From assembly GCA_049614485.1 (NCBI GenBank), contig JBMZDR010000039.1:1-10411 (forward strand): DNA of 10,411 bases, read 5' to 3'. The position numbers and the translations under genes are program-made. The notes under the pieces were generated by a model. That model saw only the letters and a program-made list of their open reading frames with translations. It made no database searches and was not told the origin of the DNA. Origin of the DNA: GCA-2733415 sp049614485. Lineage in GTDB: Bacteria; Bacteroidota; Bacteroidia; Flavobacteriales; Flavobacteriaceae. Positions within the stretch are counted from its first letter, which is position 1; each line of letters begins with the position of its first letter. Below, piece by piece: positions 1 to 7,155 of the stretch.

Positions 1-173
1 CGATTGCCGATGCTGGAACAATTGCTGGCGAAAGCTGGTCGCTCGGTTATGGCGATTGCCGATGCTGGAACAATTGCTGGCGAAAGCTGGTCGCTCGGTT
101 ATGGCGACTGTCGATGCTGGAACAATTGCTGGCGAAAGCTGGTCGCTCGGTTATGGCGATTGTCGATGCTGGA
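1..173. repeat. Tandem 52-bp repeat array (left end)
   Basis: Slightly more than three copies of a 52-bp unit; matching points fall at 1, 53, 105 and 157, and the array stops at 173 right after GATGCTGGA. The copies differ at only a few positions (for example GATTGCC, GACTGTC, GATTGTC just before GATGCTGG). Each unit holds three GCTGG words, 12 and 10 bp apart, and the unit is roughly 54% G+C against strongly AT-rich surroundings. The unit length is not a multiple of three, so a reading frame shifts in each copy; I treat it as non-coding although it is open in all three forward frames. Its function is unknown. Confidence 0.95.
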
Positions 174-176
174 CAT

Positions 177-219
177 AAAAAAAGGCAAGCATATTTCTAC
201 ACTTGCCATAACCTTTTTT
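177..219. terminator. Terminator-like hairpin after the left array
   Basis: GGCAAG (184-189) pairs with CTTGCC (202-207) around a 12-nt loop. It is flanked by an A7 run on the left and CC plus a T7 run on the right, so a second layer of pairing (AAAAAAGG with CCTTTTTT) is possible. It could terminate transcription in either direction. It separates the repeat array from the downstream end of the primase-helicase gene. Confidence 0.5.
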
Positions 220-533
220 AGCCAAACCAAAAGCTAAACTACAATACTAATAAACTTTGTATTTTTAGACGCTAAAACATCAACTGTTACACATTGTTAT
301 TTGCTACAAAATATAAGACACTTTTACACCAACAAAACAAGCCAAAATAAGGCATATTTACTGTGTAGGTAGCGACCGCTAAAATAGCATTTATGTACAT
401 TGTTACAAAGGTAATACATGAGCCTAATAAAAAACGGTCTGAATTGTCACAAAAATGTTTATACCAACTTAACAAAAACAGATAATATTCTAACTCTATA
501 TAAAAAATTGGTAAAACCTAAAAAAAGATACTA
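220..533. other. Gene-free stretch downstream of primase-helicase
   Basis: No convincing gene. A minus-strand frame at 287-475 exists only with a TTG start and has no recognisable domain; from its inner ATG at 400 it would encode 37 residues. CAAAGGTA at 406-413 is, on the minus strand, a perfect TAnnTTTG (TACCTTTG) -7 element, but no clear -33 element lies 19-20 bp upstream and the possible ATG sits at the expected start point. I see no other structure of note. Confidence 0.5.
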
Positions 534-3500
534 TTACCCAAAATCAGCATAATCATTAAGAACCTCCAAATAGCTGTTTTTGCGTACCAAAACGATAAAT
601 CTCTTAAATATGTTTTTGCCTGCTTTTTCGCAAAATTGATGCTGTCTTTTTTCTTTCCAAATAAACAGCGTTTTCATTGTGTCAAGATGCTGTTTATCAC
701 TCAAATTTATAGCCTCAAAATAAGCCTTTCTTTGAACTTGATTTTTTGCCCCTTTTACCTCATATTCATAGATGTTTTTACACAGTTGCACCAGCTCGTA
801 TTTAGTATAGATTTGGTCTAATACTATTTCATTGCCTTTTAATATGCTTGCAATATCTTTTCTAGTTTCTGCTATATTCTTTTTGCTACCTAACACATTC
901 ATTAATTGCTTATATACGTTTTCGCTTAATGTGTTGTCGTTGTTTTTCTTGTATATATGAATCGCATTTATTAACTCGCTTCTGCTATTATAGTTTCTTT
1001 GGAGGTCATTAATAGCCTCAATTTCGTATTTAGTTTTTACGGTCTCATAGATTTTTTCATACATGCTAATATTAATCAATTCCTTAATGTTAGGCGTGTC
1101 ACTTTGAATTGAACGCATAGTATCGAGCCTTTCCATATGTGACTTAAATTGATTTTTGCTAAGAAGCATAATAGCCTTTAACTGCTTTCCTTTCAAGAAT
1201 TTTTCATTAAAACTAAAGTGTGTTTGTATTCTTTTGAGCCGTTTAACTATATCAGAAATTAGCTTAAACAAATTATAATCGTTCAAATCTATTTTGTGCT
1301 TTATCTTAAATTCTTTGTATTCGTTACTTTCTAATACGTTATAGTTGTACTTGTTTATGGTTTCAAATACAAATGTTCTAAGTTCTGCTTTGCGTCTAAA
1401 TTTAATGTCTTTATCCCTAAATAATGCTATCGTAAACATTGCATTGTCGGTTAAGATTTGCTTTACAAAGTGCTTTATATCTTTCTTTGCTTGCTTCTCA
1501 TCTTCTATAACCTTGCTTATTCTTTCTCCATTTTTAACAGCAATTTGGCTTAATTCTTTTGTCAATGTCTCATTTTCATTGCCATCAATAAAAAGGCTCA
1601 TTATATCGCTCGCTTGCTTTCTATATATCGTTAAATTGCTATGTGTTTTCTTGATTTCATTGAATTTTTGAAAATTGGTTTCCTCATTTGCTTTCTTTTT
1701 TTCGTATTCAGCGACAACCTTTATGCGATTTATTTTGCCATCGCTAGTTACAAGTTTTGACACATCATTAGCTAATAGTATTCTTTTTTGCTCAAATAGC
1801 ACCCTTTTCAATACGCCTAAATTTTCGGTGTCGATAATACTGTATTGGTCATCTACACTTGTAAGTTTTTTTATAGTTATTTCTGTTTCACTCAATAGCT
1901 TTTTAAGCCTTTCGCTTTCAAGTAATATGCTTCTATATTTTTCGGTTGTGCTTGCTACTTCTGCTTTGAAGTTCTTAAATGTTCTAGCATATCCTTTGTT
2001 GCTGTTTTTGGTTAAGAAATAGTACACATCAATATCCTGTGCTTTCCTTGCCCTTGCTAATGCTTGCATTACATTTGCTATATATTTTTCGCCAAAAATG
2101 GCAATTTTACTTATCTCTTCGCTCTTGTTTATCAAATTTACCCCTTCATAAACAAAGGAGGTGCAAAGAATAATAGCACTTTTGTTATTCTTGATAGGAA
2201 TAGGTTTGTTGTTCACTAGACATTGATAAGCTACATTGTCTTTGTTTTCTGAATTTACAATATATACGTCAAACTTTCCACCAGCTAATATAGTTTCTTT
2301 TATACGCTCCTGTCTCAATTTGTGGTTTAGAAATATCAGATGCACTTTGTTTTCGGCTTCTAACATTTCTGCATAATTCATTATTGCATTTTCATACGAA
2401 TTGAAAGCCGTATTATGGTTAAAACCTTTCTCAATATCCTTTTCATTCAGCAACTCAATACAGTGTATTTTTGTATTCCTATTTTCGGTTCTTTCAAACT
2501 TTGTTATGCCTAACTTAAACTCATTTGTAAAGCTTGAAAAAGCCGTGCCACTCATAAATACTTTAGTACAATTATTATATATAATACGCTGAATGTCTTG
2601 CAATGGTGCTATGTTGTGTTGTGTTATACACTTGTGTATTTCATCATAAAATATAACTGTATTTTCTGTTATTGAGTTTTCAATAAATTTGTATGAATTA
2701 GCTACACACACGACAACATCATAACTATCAATACTATAAGCTATATTTATCTTTTCCTCAACTTCTGTATATTGGTCTAATTTCAGTATTTTTAAGCTTA
2801 AATTGTGATAGTTTTTGCTTGCCTCGCTATACTCATTTGCCATTTTTTCAGCAAGTGCATTAGTAGGCACAAAGAATACAAAACGCTTGCTTTGGTCTGC
2901 TTTCCTTGCCTCATTAATCAGATACATAGCAGTATCTGTTTTGCCTGTTCCTGTGGGTGCATCTAGCATAAAAGATTTGCCTTTTGCATTTATCATTTTA
3001 CGCAAAACGTCTATTTTCTCAAATATGTATTTGCTAATTTTATGCGTACCCAAAACATTGATTATAGGCTTAATAGCTGTTTTTTGTGCCTGTTGTGGTT
3101 TTGTGTATTCTTTGTAAGTTGGGTATTCGTAAGTGCCTTTGTTCTGTATTCTATTTTCGTACTCAAAAGTGAAAGCATTGCACCGCTTTTTATCATAGTT
3201 CGCATAATAGTAGTTTTCAGCGTCAATCAATGGCACGTCCATTTTGTGAGCAAATAACGCAAATTTTGTAGCGTGTCTGTGACGGTTTCCATCTGTGAAA
3301 GGCTCATATCTCATGTGAAAACTAGCGATTTTGTCTAATTTATCGCTGTTACTAGAAAATTCATTGATAAAAATGTACTTGCCTTTTTGGTAGGTGTTTT
3401 TTGTGCTAGATGGCTGTTTTTTTGGCTTCTTAACTACTTTCTCAATCTCTCTATATTTTAGGCTATAAGGCGTTACGGTGTCCTTAGTGTGAGAAAATTC

Positions 3501-4064
3501 ACTATAAGGAATAAAGAAGCATCTTGTATAATCACAACATTGTTTGTCTAACACTAAGGTGTGATTGTCTAAGAAGTATTTAGCCAAATCTTTGTAGTAT
3601 CTAGTGTGTTTTGTAGCGTCTGAATTGTTTAAAACAGCTATTGCCTTGATGCCATTACGTCCTTTTACGGTGTCGAATACGGCTAAAACAAAAGGTAATT
3701 TGCGTAATATTTTTTTTGCTCGAATGACATCGTTATCACTCAAATTATCAAAGTCCAATTGCATCAAACCTGTGTAGCTTTCAAGGTTTTTCATACTGTG
3801 GCCGCCTGCAAAAGTAGCACTAACTGTAAATGCTTTTAGCTTTGTTTTTTCGCTGTCGTAAGCTTTTTTATCTAATGAGCGTAAGCGTTCAAACTTTGCC
3901 TTTTGTGCCTTATCTGTGATTTTTGATAGCACGTCACGCAAAGGCATTTGCTTTGGTGTTTTGTCGTAAAATATGGAACTATAAACACTTACTTTTGTGC
4001 TTAAATATGGTGTGCTTGATTGTGGTAAGACTGTATTTTCTGCTGTCGTATTTTCTAATGTCAT
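534..4064 (-). CDS. Primase-helicase fusion, probable replication protein
   Basis: 1176 residues, ATG start. The N-terminal ~200 residues resemble the BT4734-like/VirE_N domain, a branch of archaeo-eukaryotic-type primases: QLDFDN (D104, D106) fits the metal-binding hhhDhD motif, KGRNGIKA (134-141) the glycine-rich substrate motif, and DYTRCFFIPY (178-187) the third motif. A linker region (about 258-275, DGNRHRHATK) follows. A superfamily 2 helicase core comes next: Walker A APTGTGKT (369-376), DEIH box (474-477), SGTA motif III (505-508), EGVNL (about 640-644) and QALARARKAQ motif VI (667-676). The last ~475 residues are charged and partly coiled-coil-like and I do not recognise them. Established family knowledge: such fusions occur on Bacteroidota plasmids and islands. 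Inference: it primes and unwinds DNA to replicate this element. A defence-helicase role is less likely. I could not identify a clear promoter upstream. Confidence 0.85.
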   Translation of the reverse strand: MTLENTTAENTVLPQSSTPYLSTKVSVYSSIFYDKTPKQMPLRDVLSKITDKAQKAKFERLRSLDKKAYDSEKTKLKAFTVSATFAGGHSMKNLESYTGLMQLDFDNLSDNDVIRAKKILRKLPFVLAVFDTVKGRNGIKAIAVLNNSDATKHTRYYKDLAKYFLDNHTLVLDKQCCDYTRCFFIPYSEFSHTKDTVTPYSLKYREIEKVVKKPKKQPSSTKNTYQKGKYIFINEFSSNSDKLDKIASFHMRYEPFTDGNRHRHATKFALFAHKMDVPLIDAENYYYANYDKKRCNAFTFEYENRIQNKGTYEYPTYKEYTKPQQAQKTAIKPIINVLGTHKISKYIFEKIDVLRKMINAKGKSFMLDAPTGTGKTDTAMYLINEARKADQSKRFVFFVPTNALAEKMANEYSEASKNYHNLSLKILKLDQYTEVEEKINIAYSIDSYDVVVCVANSYKFIENSITENTVIFYDEIHKCITQHNIAPLQDIQRIIYNNCTKVFMSGTAFSSFTNEFKLGITKFERTENRNTKIHCIELLNEKDIEKGFNHNTAFNSYENAIMNYAEMLEAENKVHLIFLNHKLRQERIKETILAGGKFDVYIVNSENKDNVAYQCLVNNKPIPIKNNKSAIILCTSFVYEGVNLINKSEEISKIAIFGEKYIANVMQALARARKAQDIDVYYFLTKNSNKGYARTFKNFKAEVASTTEKYRSILLESERLKKLLSETEITIKKLTSVDDQYSIIDTENLGVLKRVLFEQKRILLANDVSKLVTSDGKINRIKVVAEYEKKKANEETNFQKFNEIKKTHSNLTIYRKQASDIMSLFIDGNENETLTKELSQIAVKNGERISKVIEDEKQAKKDIKHFVKQILTDNAMFTIALFRDKDIKFRRKAELRTFVFETINKYNYNVLESNEYKEFKIKHKIDLNDYNLFKLISDIVKRLKRIQTHFSFNEKFLKGKQLKAIMLLSKNQFKSHMERLDTMRSIQSDTPNIKELINISMYEKIYETVKTKYEIEAINDLQRNYNSRSELINAIHIYKKNNDNTLSENVYKQLMNVLGSKKNIAETRKDIASILKGNEIVLDQIYTKYELVQLCKNIYEYEVKGAKNQVQRKAYFEAINLSDKQHLDTMKTLFIWKEKRQHQFCEKAGKNIFKRFIVLVRKNSYLEVLNDYADFG

Positions 4065-4285
4065 TGTACTAATATTTGTATTTTGTTAAATATTAGGCAA
4101 GTATTAGAGATAAGAAAGTAGGTATCTATCTAATTGGTGTGCTACTCAAAAATAATGATTAATTAATTGGTTCTTTGCTTTGTGGTCACGTCATTTTTCA
4201 TTAGCTTTGTAATTCAAATGAGTAAAGTAACGGCTTAATCAAACCTTTTTAGTAATATACAGAAATAGCATTACTTTCAAACTCT

Positions 4286-4319
4286 AAAAGCATAGGTAGG
4301 CTCAATTATCTATGCTTTT
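4286..4319 (+). terminator. Hairpin with following T-rich tract
   Basis: AAAAGCATAG (4286-4295) pairs perfectly with CTATGCTTTT (4310-4319) around a 14-nt loop. It is followed by GCCTTTTTT, so on the plus strand it has the form of an intrinsic terminator. No plus-strand gene is visible just upstream, so its client is unclear. Confidence 0.4.
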
Positions 4320-4641
4320 GCCTTTTTTGTGGAACTCAAAGTTAGAATATTTTTTGCTAAAAATGCAAGATGTGTTCTAACTTTTTCATGTTTTAGGCTA
4401 AATTTATTTTTTTTGTGTACTTTTTGTAGCACAAAAGGCTTTATTTGATTTGTTATTTCAGTTTGTATGCAAAAAATGCTACAAACTATCAAAAAGTGTA
4501 CTTTTAGTTTATTCAAGTCGCTTACATCTTTTGTTTTGGTGTATGTTTCCAAACACTAAAACGACAACAAAAACTAACAACAATTACGCTTTTGTGTGCT
4601 AGAATACTTTATGCTGGCGATGTTTTTTTTGTTGCAACTTT

Positions 4642-4714
4642 GATGCTGGAACAGTCGCTGGAACTACTGCTGGCGAAAGCTGGTCGCTCGGTTATAGTGA
4701 TTATCGATGCTGGA
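4642..4714 (+). repeat. Solitary expanded copy of the 52-bp repeat
   Basis: GATGCTGGA at 4642-4650 and again at 4706-4714 bracket one unit of 64 bp instead of 52. The extra 12 bp come from a duplication of the internal 12-mer: GCTGGAACAGTC is followed by GCTGGAACTACT before GCTGGCGAAA. The stretch from there through GGTCGCTCGGTTAT is identical to the end arrays; the remainder has diverged (AGTGATTATC in place of GGCGATTGTC). Same orientation as both end arrays. Confidence 0.9.
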
Positions 4715-4781
4715 ATAACTATTAACAGCAAATTTGCAACGTTTCCTATAAAGCCTTTTCAGAATACTGCTTTTTTGCAAA

Positions 4782-4789
4782 GGGGGGGG
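4782..4789 (+). repeat. G8 homopolymer tract, non-coding
   Basis: Eight consecutive G between GCAAA and TACGC, in an AT-rich non-coding region, 67 bp after the solitary repeat copy. One of three long G runs in the window; the others are G10 at 5794-5803 and G7 at 10290-10296. Confidence 0.9.
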
Positions 4790-4818
4790 TACGCATAGTA
4801 ATAATAATATTCCTGTGT

Positions 4819-4845
4819 GTAAGTGCTTGATTGTCAAGCATTTGT
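4819..4845. repeat. 27-bp dyad site, left copy
   Basis: A 12-3-12 imperfect palindrome: GTAAGTGCTTGA, TTG, TCAAGCATTTGT. The inner seven bases of each arm pair perfectly (TGCTTGA with TCAAGCA). A related site lies inverted at 6885-6911. The form fits a recombinase crossover site or a dimeric repressor operator; nothing in the sequence decides which. Confidence 0.6.
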
Positions 4846-4927
4846 GAGCCTAAAACGTCCCTTATATACCTTTATTAACTGCTATGTTAGCGATATTTAC
4901 CGATATTGTAGCGATTGTTATATATTG

Positions 4928-4973
4928 AAATAGCTGTTTAAACGGTGTTTAAGTGCCATTTAAACAGCTATTT
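4928..4973. repeat. Perfect 15-bp inverted repeat (hairpin or cruciform)
   Basis: AAATAGCTGTTTAAA (4928-4942) and TTTAAACAGCTATTT (4959-4973) are exact reverse complements with a 16-nt loop that can add a few weak pairs (GGTG with TGCC). No U-tract follows on either strand, so it is a poor intrinsic terminator. It lies 40 bp beyond the end of the minus-strand gene at 5013 and contains two copies of the 12-mer AAATAGCTGTTT found elsewhere in the window. A cruciform, a replication structure or a paired protein-binding site are all possible. Confidence 0.85.
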
Positions 4974-5012
4974 GCTGGTTGTTTGATGCTAAAATAGTAG
5001 CAGAATAGCTTT

Positions 5013-5216
5013 TTAGGCTTTTTTTGCGTGAAATATTTCATATAATTCACTCAAGTCAGCAAGAATTTTGGTGTCGTACTTGATGCTTTCGGGTTCTGCT
5101 ATGTCGTGTGAACTTTTGTGTATTAAAGCTTCTACTTTTGTGTGAACGTCCACCATTGCGGAATGTAAAGCATTTGAGTACCTTTCTAGCTCAGTTTTTT
5201 TGATTTTTATTTTCAT
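5013..5216 (-). CDS. Small hypothetical protein (67 aa)
   Basis: 67 residues from an ATG, mostly helical in character and soluble: lysine-rich at the start (MKIKIKKTELERYSNAL), then amphipathic stretches such as LADLSELYEIF. No cysteines, no membrane segment and no motif that I recognise. It is the last gene of a same-strand cluster, 145 bp downstream of the membrane-protein gene at 5362; in that gap a short dyad TTTATGT/ACATAAA (5299-5318) is the only structure seen. It might belong to the same transcript. The composition could suit a small regulator or partner protein, but that is only a guess from length and charge. Confidence 0.6.
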   Translation of the reverse strand: MKIKIKKTELERYSNALHSAMVDVHTKVEALIHKSSHDIAEPESIKYDTKILADLSELYEIFHAKKA

Positions 5217-5361
5217 GTTGTGCTATGTTTAGTTTTGAATTGTTAATTATTGACTTTAATTGAAAGCTTTATTTTCATAAATCATTGATAACAAGCATTT
5301 TATGTAGTTACACATAAAGTGTATCTTAAAGCATCATAAAACGCCTACTGTCAATTGTTAC

Positions 5362-5559
5362 CTACCTTGATTTTGCACCTACATAACTGCAATTTTCAAT
5401 TTCTTTTTCATGTAAAAATCGCTTTAAAATCTTTGTTGTGTCAGCTTCAATAGTAGCGTCACTACTATTTGCGAAATATGCAAAAGCGAGTGCAAGAATA
5501 AAGATGTAAGCAAGTGTTATAAGGTTGCTTGACTGCTGTTTTGTTTTTTTCTTTTTCAT
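5362..5559 (-). CDS. Small single-pass membrane protein (65 aa)
   Basis: I place the start at the ATG at 5559 rather than the in-frame GTG at 5571, because this ATG overlaps the stop of the upstream gene (TAATG) and gives a normal start; the protein then has 65 residues. It begins with a basic stretch (MKKKKTKQQ), followed by one hydrophobic segment (about residues 14-30, LITLAYIFILALAFAYF) and a polar, probably extracytoplasmic tail with one cysteine. The stop-start overlap implies translational coupling with the 286-residue membrane protein and so equal expression, perhaps as partners. The family is not recognised. Confidence 0.7.
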   Translation of the reverse strand: MKKKKTKQQSSNLITLAYIFILALAFAYFANSSDATIEADTTKILKRFLHEKEIENCSYVGAKSR

Positions 5560-6419
5560 TAGCTTACACACTCATTTTTACAATAGCTTTGAAACGATGT
5601 TATACATTTCAGAACTACTAATATTAAGGCAATAAGCTTGAAATTTGTCGCAAGCGTTTCATTTGGCATCAATAGCATAGCTTCTTTTGCAGTCGCTTCT
5701 ATCTCTATTTTTGTAGCATTAAATGCAAATAAAAACACATACAATAGGCTGTTTTGTGCCAAACCTGCACCTGCTCCTGCACTCGAAAGTGGAGGGGGGG
5801 GGGCAAAACTAGCTTTTTTGGCTTGTATTCGTGCTTGCATGTTCTGCTTTGCTTCGCTAAACATTGCCAAGCGACTTGCAGTAAATAATTTTGGCTTTCC
5901 TACACTTTCAATTAAATTGCATATATAAGTAGCATTAGCTACACTTTGAGTTTTTGCCATCTTTAGCAATTCAAAATGTAGTCTCAAAGCTTGCTTTTCG
6001 GTCAAAAGCTTTTCGCTTAATTGTACTGTTATATCTTTAGTGAAGTAGGCACGTTGCATTTTTTTAGGTAGTGAGTGCCAAGACAATGTAGTACTACCAC
6101 CTGCATTTCTTATGACCTCGTATCTTGCATTTTTGGCTGTTATTTCATCAAATGTCAAGGTACACAAATTGACTTGATACAAGCCATTTGGCAAGGCTTC
6201 AAATTCAATTCGTTTGCTTTCAAAAGTAAGGTTGAAAGTTTGCAAGTTATTGCGATGTGTAGCTAGTGGACGTATGGCCCAAACTAAGAATAGCATTAAT
6301 GCCAAAAGGAGGAAAAAGGCACTAAGCATAAGCATCGCTATGATGCCTATTTTTGAAATGGTGGCAAATAAAATGCCTGTCGTGACTATAAATAGCACGA
6401 CTTTTTGTAAATTTGTCAT
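5559..6419 (-). CDS. Membrane protein with N-terminal hairpin and proline/alanine-glycine linker (286 aa)
   Basis: 286 residues, ATG start. Two hydrophobic segments near the N-terminus (about 6-21 and 24-49) end at WAIRPLATHR, followed by a soluble domain of about 150 residues, then PPPPLSSAGAGAGL (about 207-220), then a weakly hydrophobic stretch (about 224-234) and a last likely membrane segment (about 261-273, KLIALILVVLKCI). I do not recognise the family. A run of ten C on the coding strand (G10 on the plus strand, 5794-5803) encodes the prolines. Gain or loss of one base would end the protein within a few dozen codons, removing the C-terminal membrane segment. The stop codon overlaps the next gene's ATG. 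A near-consensus -7 element (CAAATTTA at 6425-6432, TAAATTTG on the minus strand) lies too close to the ATG to be convincing. Confidence 0.8.
   Translation of the reverse strand: MTNLQKVVLFIVTTGILFATISKIGIIAMLMLSAFFLLLALMLFLVWAIRPLATHRNNLQTFNLTFESKRIEFEALPNGLYQVNLCTLTFDEITAKNARYEVIRNAGGSTTLSWHSLPKKMQRAYFTKDITVQLSEKLLTEKQALRLHFELLKMAKTQSVANATYICNLIESVGKPKLFTASRLAMFSEAKQNMQARIQAKKASFAPPPPLSSAGAGAGLAQNSLLYVFLFAFNATKIEIEATAKEAMLLMPNETLATNFKLIALILVVLKCITSFQSYCKNECVS
5794..5803 (+). repeat. G10 tract inside a coding region
   Basis: Ten consecutive G on the plus strand, read as GCC-CCC-CCC-CCT in the minus-strand gene at 5559-6419. By hand translation, one extra base leads to TAA, and one missing base leads to TAG, each within about 20-30 codons. 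Such runs are classical slipped-strand mispairing sites. Confidence 0.85.
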
Positions 6420-6508
6420 TGTAGCAAATTTAATTTGTTATTAGATGCCTTTGCGGTGTGTTTAGCGGTTCAAAACTTAGCACACTCAAAGGTTTTTCTT
6501 ATATAATA

Positions 6509-6709
6509 TTAGCTAATATTAGCATTATTTCCTGTTTTATACATATCTCTTTTTCTCTTCAAAATATACTCTTCATATAGTATTTCTGTCAAATTGGATA
6601 AACTTCTCTTTTCCTTTTTTGCTATAAGCACCATTTCATTTAATATATTTCTATCTATTGTTAAACCTGTCCTTGCTTTGTGTAGGCTTTTATCTTTTTT
6701 GAGTGCCAT
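6509..6709 (-). CDS. Small ribbon-helix-helix-like DNA-binding protein (66 aa)
   Basis: 66 residues, ATG start in the context ATATATTATG. After a basic N-terminus (MALKKDKSLHKAR), TGLTIDRNI looks like the DNA-contacting beta strand, LNEMVLIAKKEKR helix A and SLSNLTEILYEEYIL helix B, the order and length of CopG/Arc/MetJ-type proteins. The tail is basic. Such proteins act as dimers or higher oligomers on plasmids, as repressors of copy number, as partition factors or as antitoxins; no toxin gene adjoins it, so a replicon regulator seems more likely (inference). A promoter with TTTG and TACCTTGC separated by 20 bp lies upstream (6745-6776). A second RHH-like gene is encoded at 6952-7128 on the same strand. 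Confidence 0.65.
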   Translation of the reverse strand: MALKKDKSLHKARTGLTIDRNILNEMVLIAKKEKRSLSNLTEILYEEYILKRKRDMYKTGNNANIS

Positions 6710-6744
6710 AATATATTTATTTACAACTGTTAATTAAGTTTGAT

Positions 6745-6776
6745 GCAAGGTAGTTAAATCATACTTATGAAACAAA
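6745..6776 (-). promoter_or_regulatory. Bacteroidota-type promoter for the 66-aa RHH gene
   Basis: On the minus strand, TTTG (6776-6773) is followed after exactly 20 bp by TACCTTGC (6752-6745), one mismatch from TAnnTTTG. It lies 35 bp upstream of the ATG at 6709. Confidence 0.55.
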
Positions 6777-6884
6777 CATTCTTGCACATTTTCTGTTAAA
6801 AATCTTATTTTAGGTGGTTTTTCGTGTCTTTTAGTCTTGATTTGTGCCTTTTTCAGTCCAAAAAACAGCAGCACTTTTGAGCTT

Positions 6885-6911
6885 GTAAAGCCTTGATTAT
6901 CAAGCACTTAC
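6885..6911. repeat. 27-bp dyad site, right copy (inverted)
   Basis: A 12-3-12 imperfect palindrome: GTAAAGCCTTGA, TTA, TCAAGCACTTAC. Its reverse complement begins GTAAGTGCTTGAT and matches the site at 4819-4845 through that word, TCAAG and scattered bases beyond, so the two copies lie in inverted orientation about 2.04 kb apart. It sits between the two RHH-like genes. Confidence 0.6.
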
Positions 6912-6951
6912 ATTACTGTTTTCTGAATTTCAGAATTGACACGTTTGTTAT

Positions 6952-7128
6952 TTAGCTAATTTTGCTTTGCTTGCCTTTTTTCATTCTAATGATGTGTTCC
7001 TTTGCTAATTTCTCAAAATAATTTGCAACCGTGCGACCGTCATCTTTAGCTAACTTCTTTATTGTATTGAGTATCAAGGGGTTTATGGTAATAGAAGTTC
7101 TTACCTTTTTTTCATCTGTAAATATCAT
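6952..7128 (-). CDS. Second small ribbon-helix-helix-like protein (58 aa)
   Basis: 58 residues by hand translation, from ATG at 7128 to TAA at 6952, in the context GATATTATG. The N-terminal strand KVRTSITINPLIL, helix A NTIKKLAKDDGR and helix B TVANYFEKLAKEHIIRM give a complete RHH (CopG/Arc-like) fold pattern, with a basic tail (KKGKQSK). It resembles the neighbour at 6509-6709 in plan but only weakly in sequence. A strong promoter overlaps a 15-bp dyad just upstream (7161-7191), and the same dyad recurs 77 bp further upstream, as expected for autorepression by an RHH dimer or tetramer (inference). Partition or copy-control roles are likely for such a gene next to a gene-free region. Confidence 0.7.
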   Translation of the reverse strand: MIFTDEKKVRTSITINPLILNTIKKLAKDDGRTVANYFEKLAKEHIIRMKKGKQSKIS

Positions 7129-7155
7129 AATATCTATATGTTTTAATGTTTAATT

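Larger units (their letters stand above)
4065..5012. other. ~950-bp non-coding region with repeats and dyads
   Basis: No supported gene. The minus-strand frame at 4310-4552 starts only with TTG and ends inside a hairpin; the plus-strand frame at 4592-4798 runs through the repeat copy. The region holds a hairpin (4286-4319), two related AAAAAGT(G)TAC words near 4415 and 4493, the expanded copy of the 52-bp repeat (4642-4714), a G8 tract (4782-4789), a 27-bp dyad (4819-4845) and a 15-bp-stem inverted repeat (4928-4973). This density of structure suggests a control or replication region. Confidence 0.55.

Noticed and set aside
1..173. CRISPR array
   Set aside because: The 9-bp GATGCTGGA is far too short for a CRISPR repeat and the sequences between copies are identical, not varied spacers; no cas genes.
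1..173. GCTGGTCG words as Chi-like recombination sites
   Set aside because: Resemblance to E. coli Chi (GCTGGTGG) is partial and the Chi sequence of this lineage is not known to me.
4..237. Plus-strand frame of 77 codons through the left repeat array
   Set aside because: It consists of frame-shifting 52-bp repeats and runs into a terminator-like hairpin; no independent sign of coding.
287..475. Minus-strand frame with a hydrophobic, cysteine-containing product
   Set aside because: Needs a TTG start, no recognisable domain; the inner ATG leaves 37 codons. Not enough to call a gene.
534..4064. Stand-alone defence helicase
   Set aside because: The N-terminal primase-type motifs and the small-replicon context fit a replication protein better; no nuclease or effector domain is seen.
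4310..4552. Minus-strand frame of 80 codons
   Set aside because: No ATG at all, TTG start only, ends inside a hairpin, and has no recognisable domain.
6509..7128. Toxin-antitoxin module formed by the RHH proteins
   Set aside because: RHH proteins are often antitoxins, but no toxin-like gene adjoins either one and each has its own promoter.
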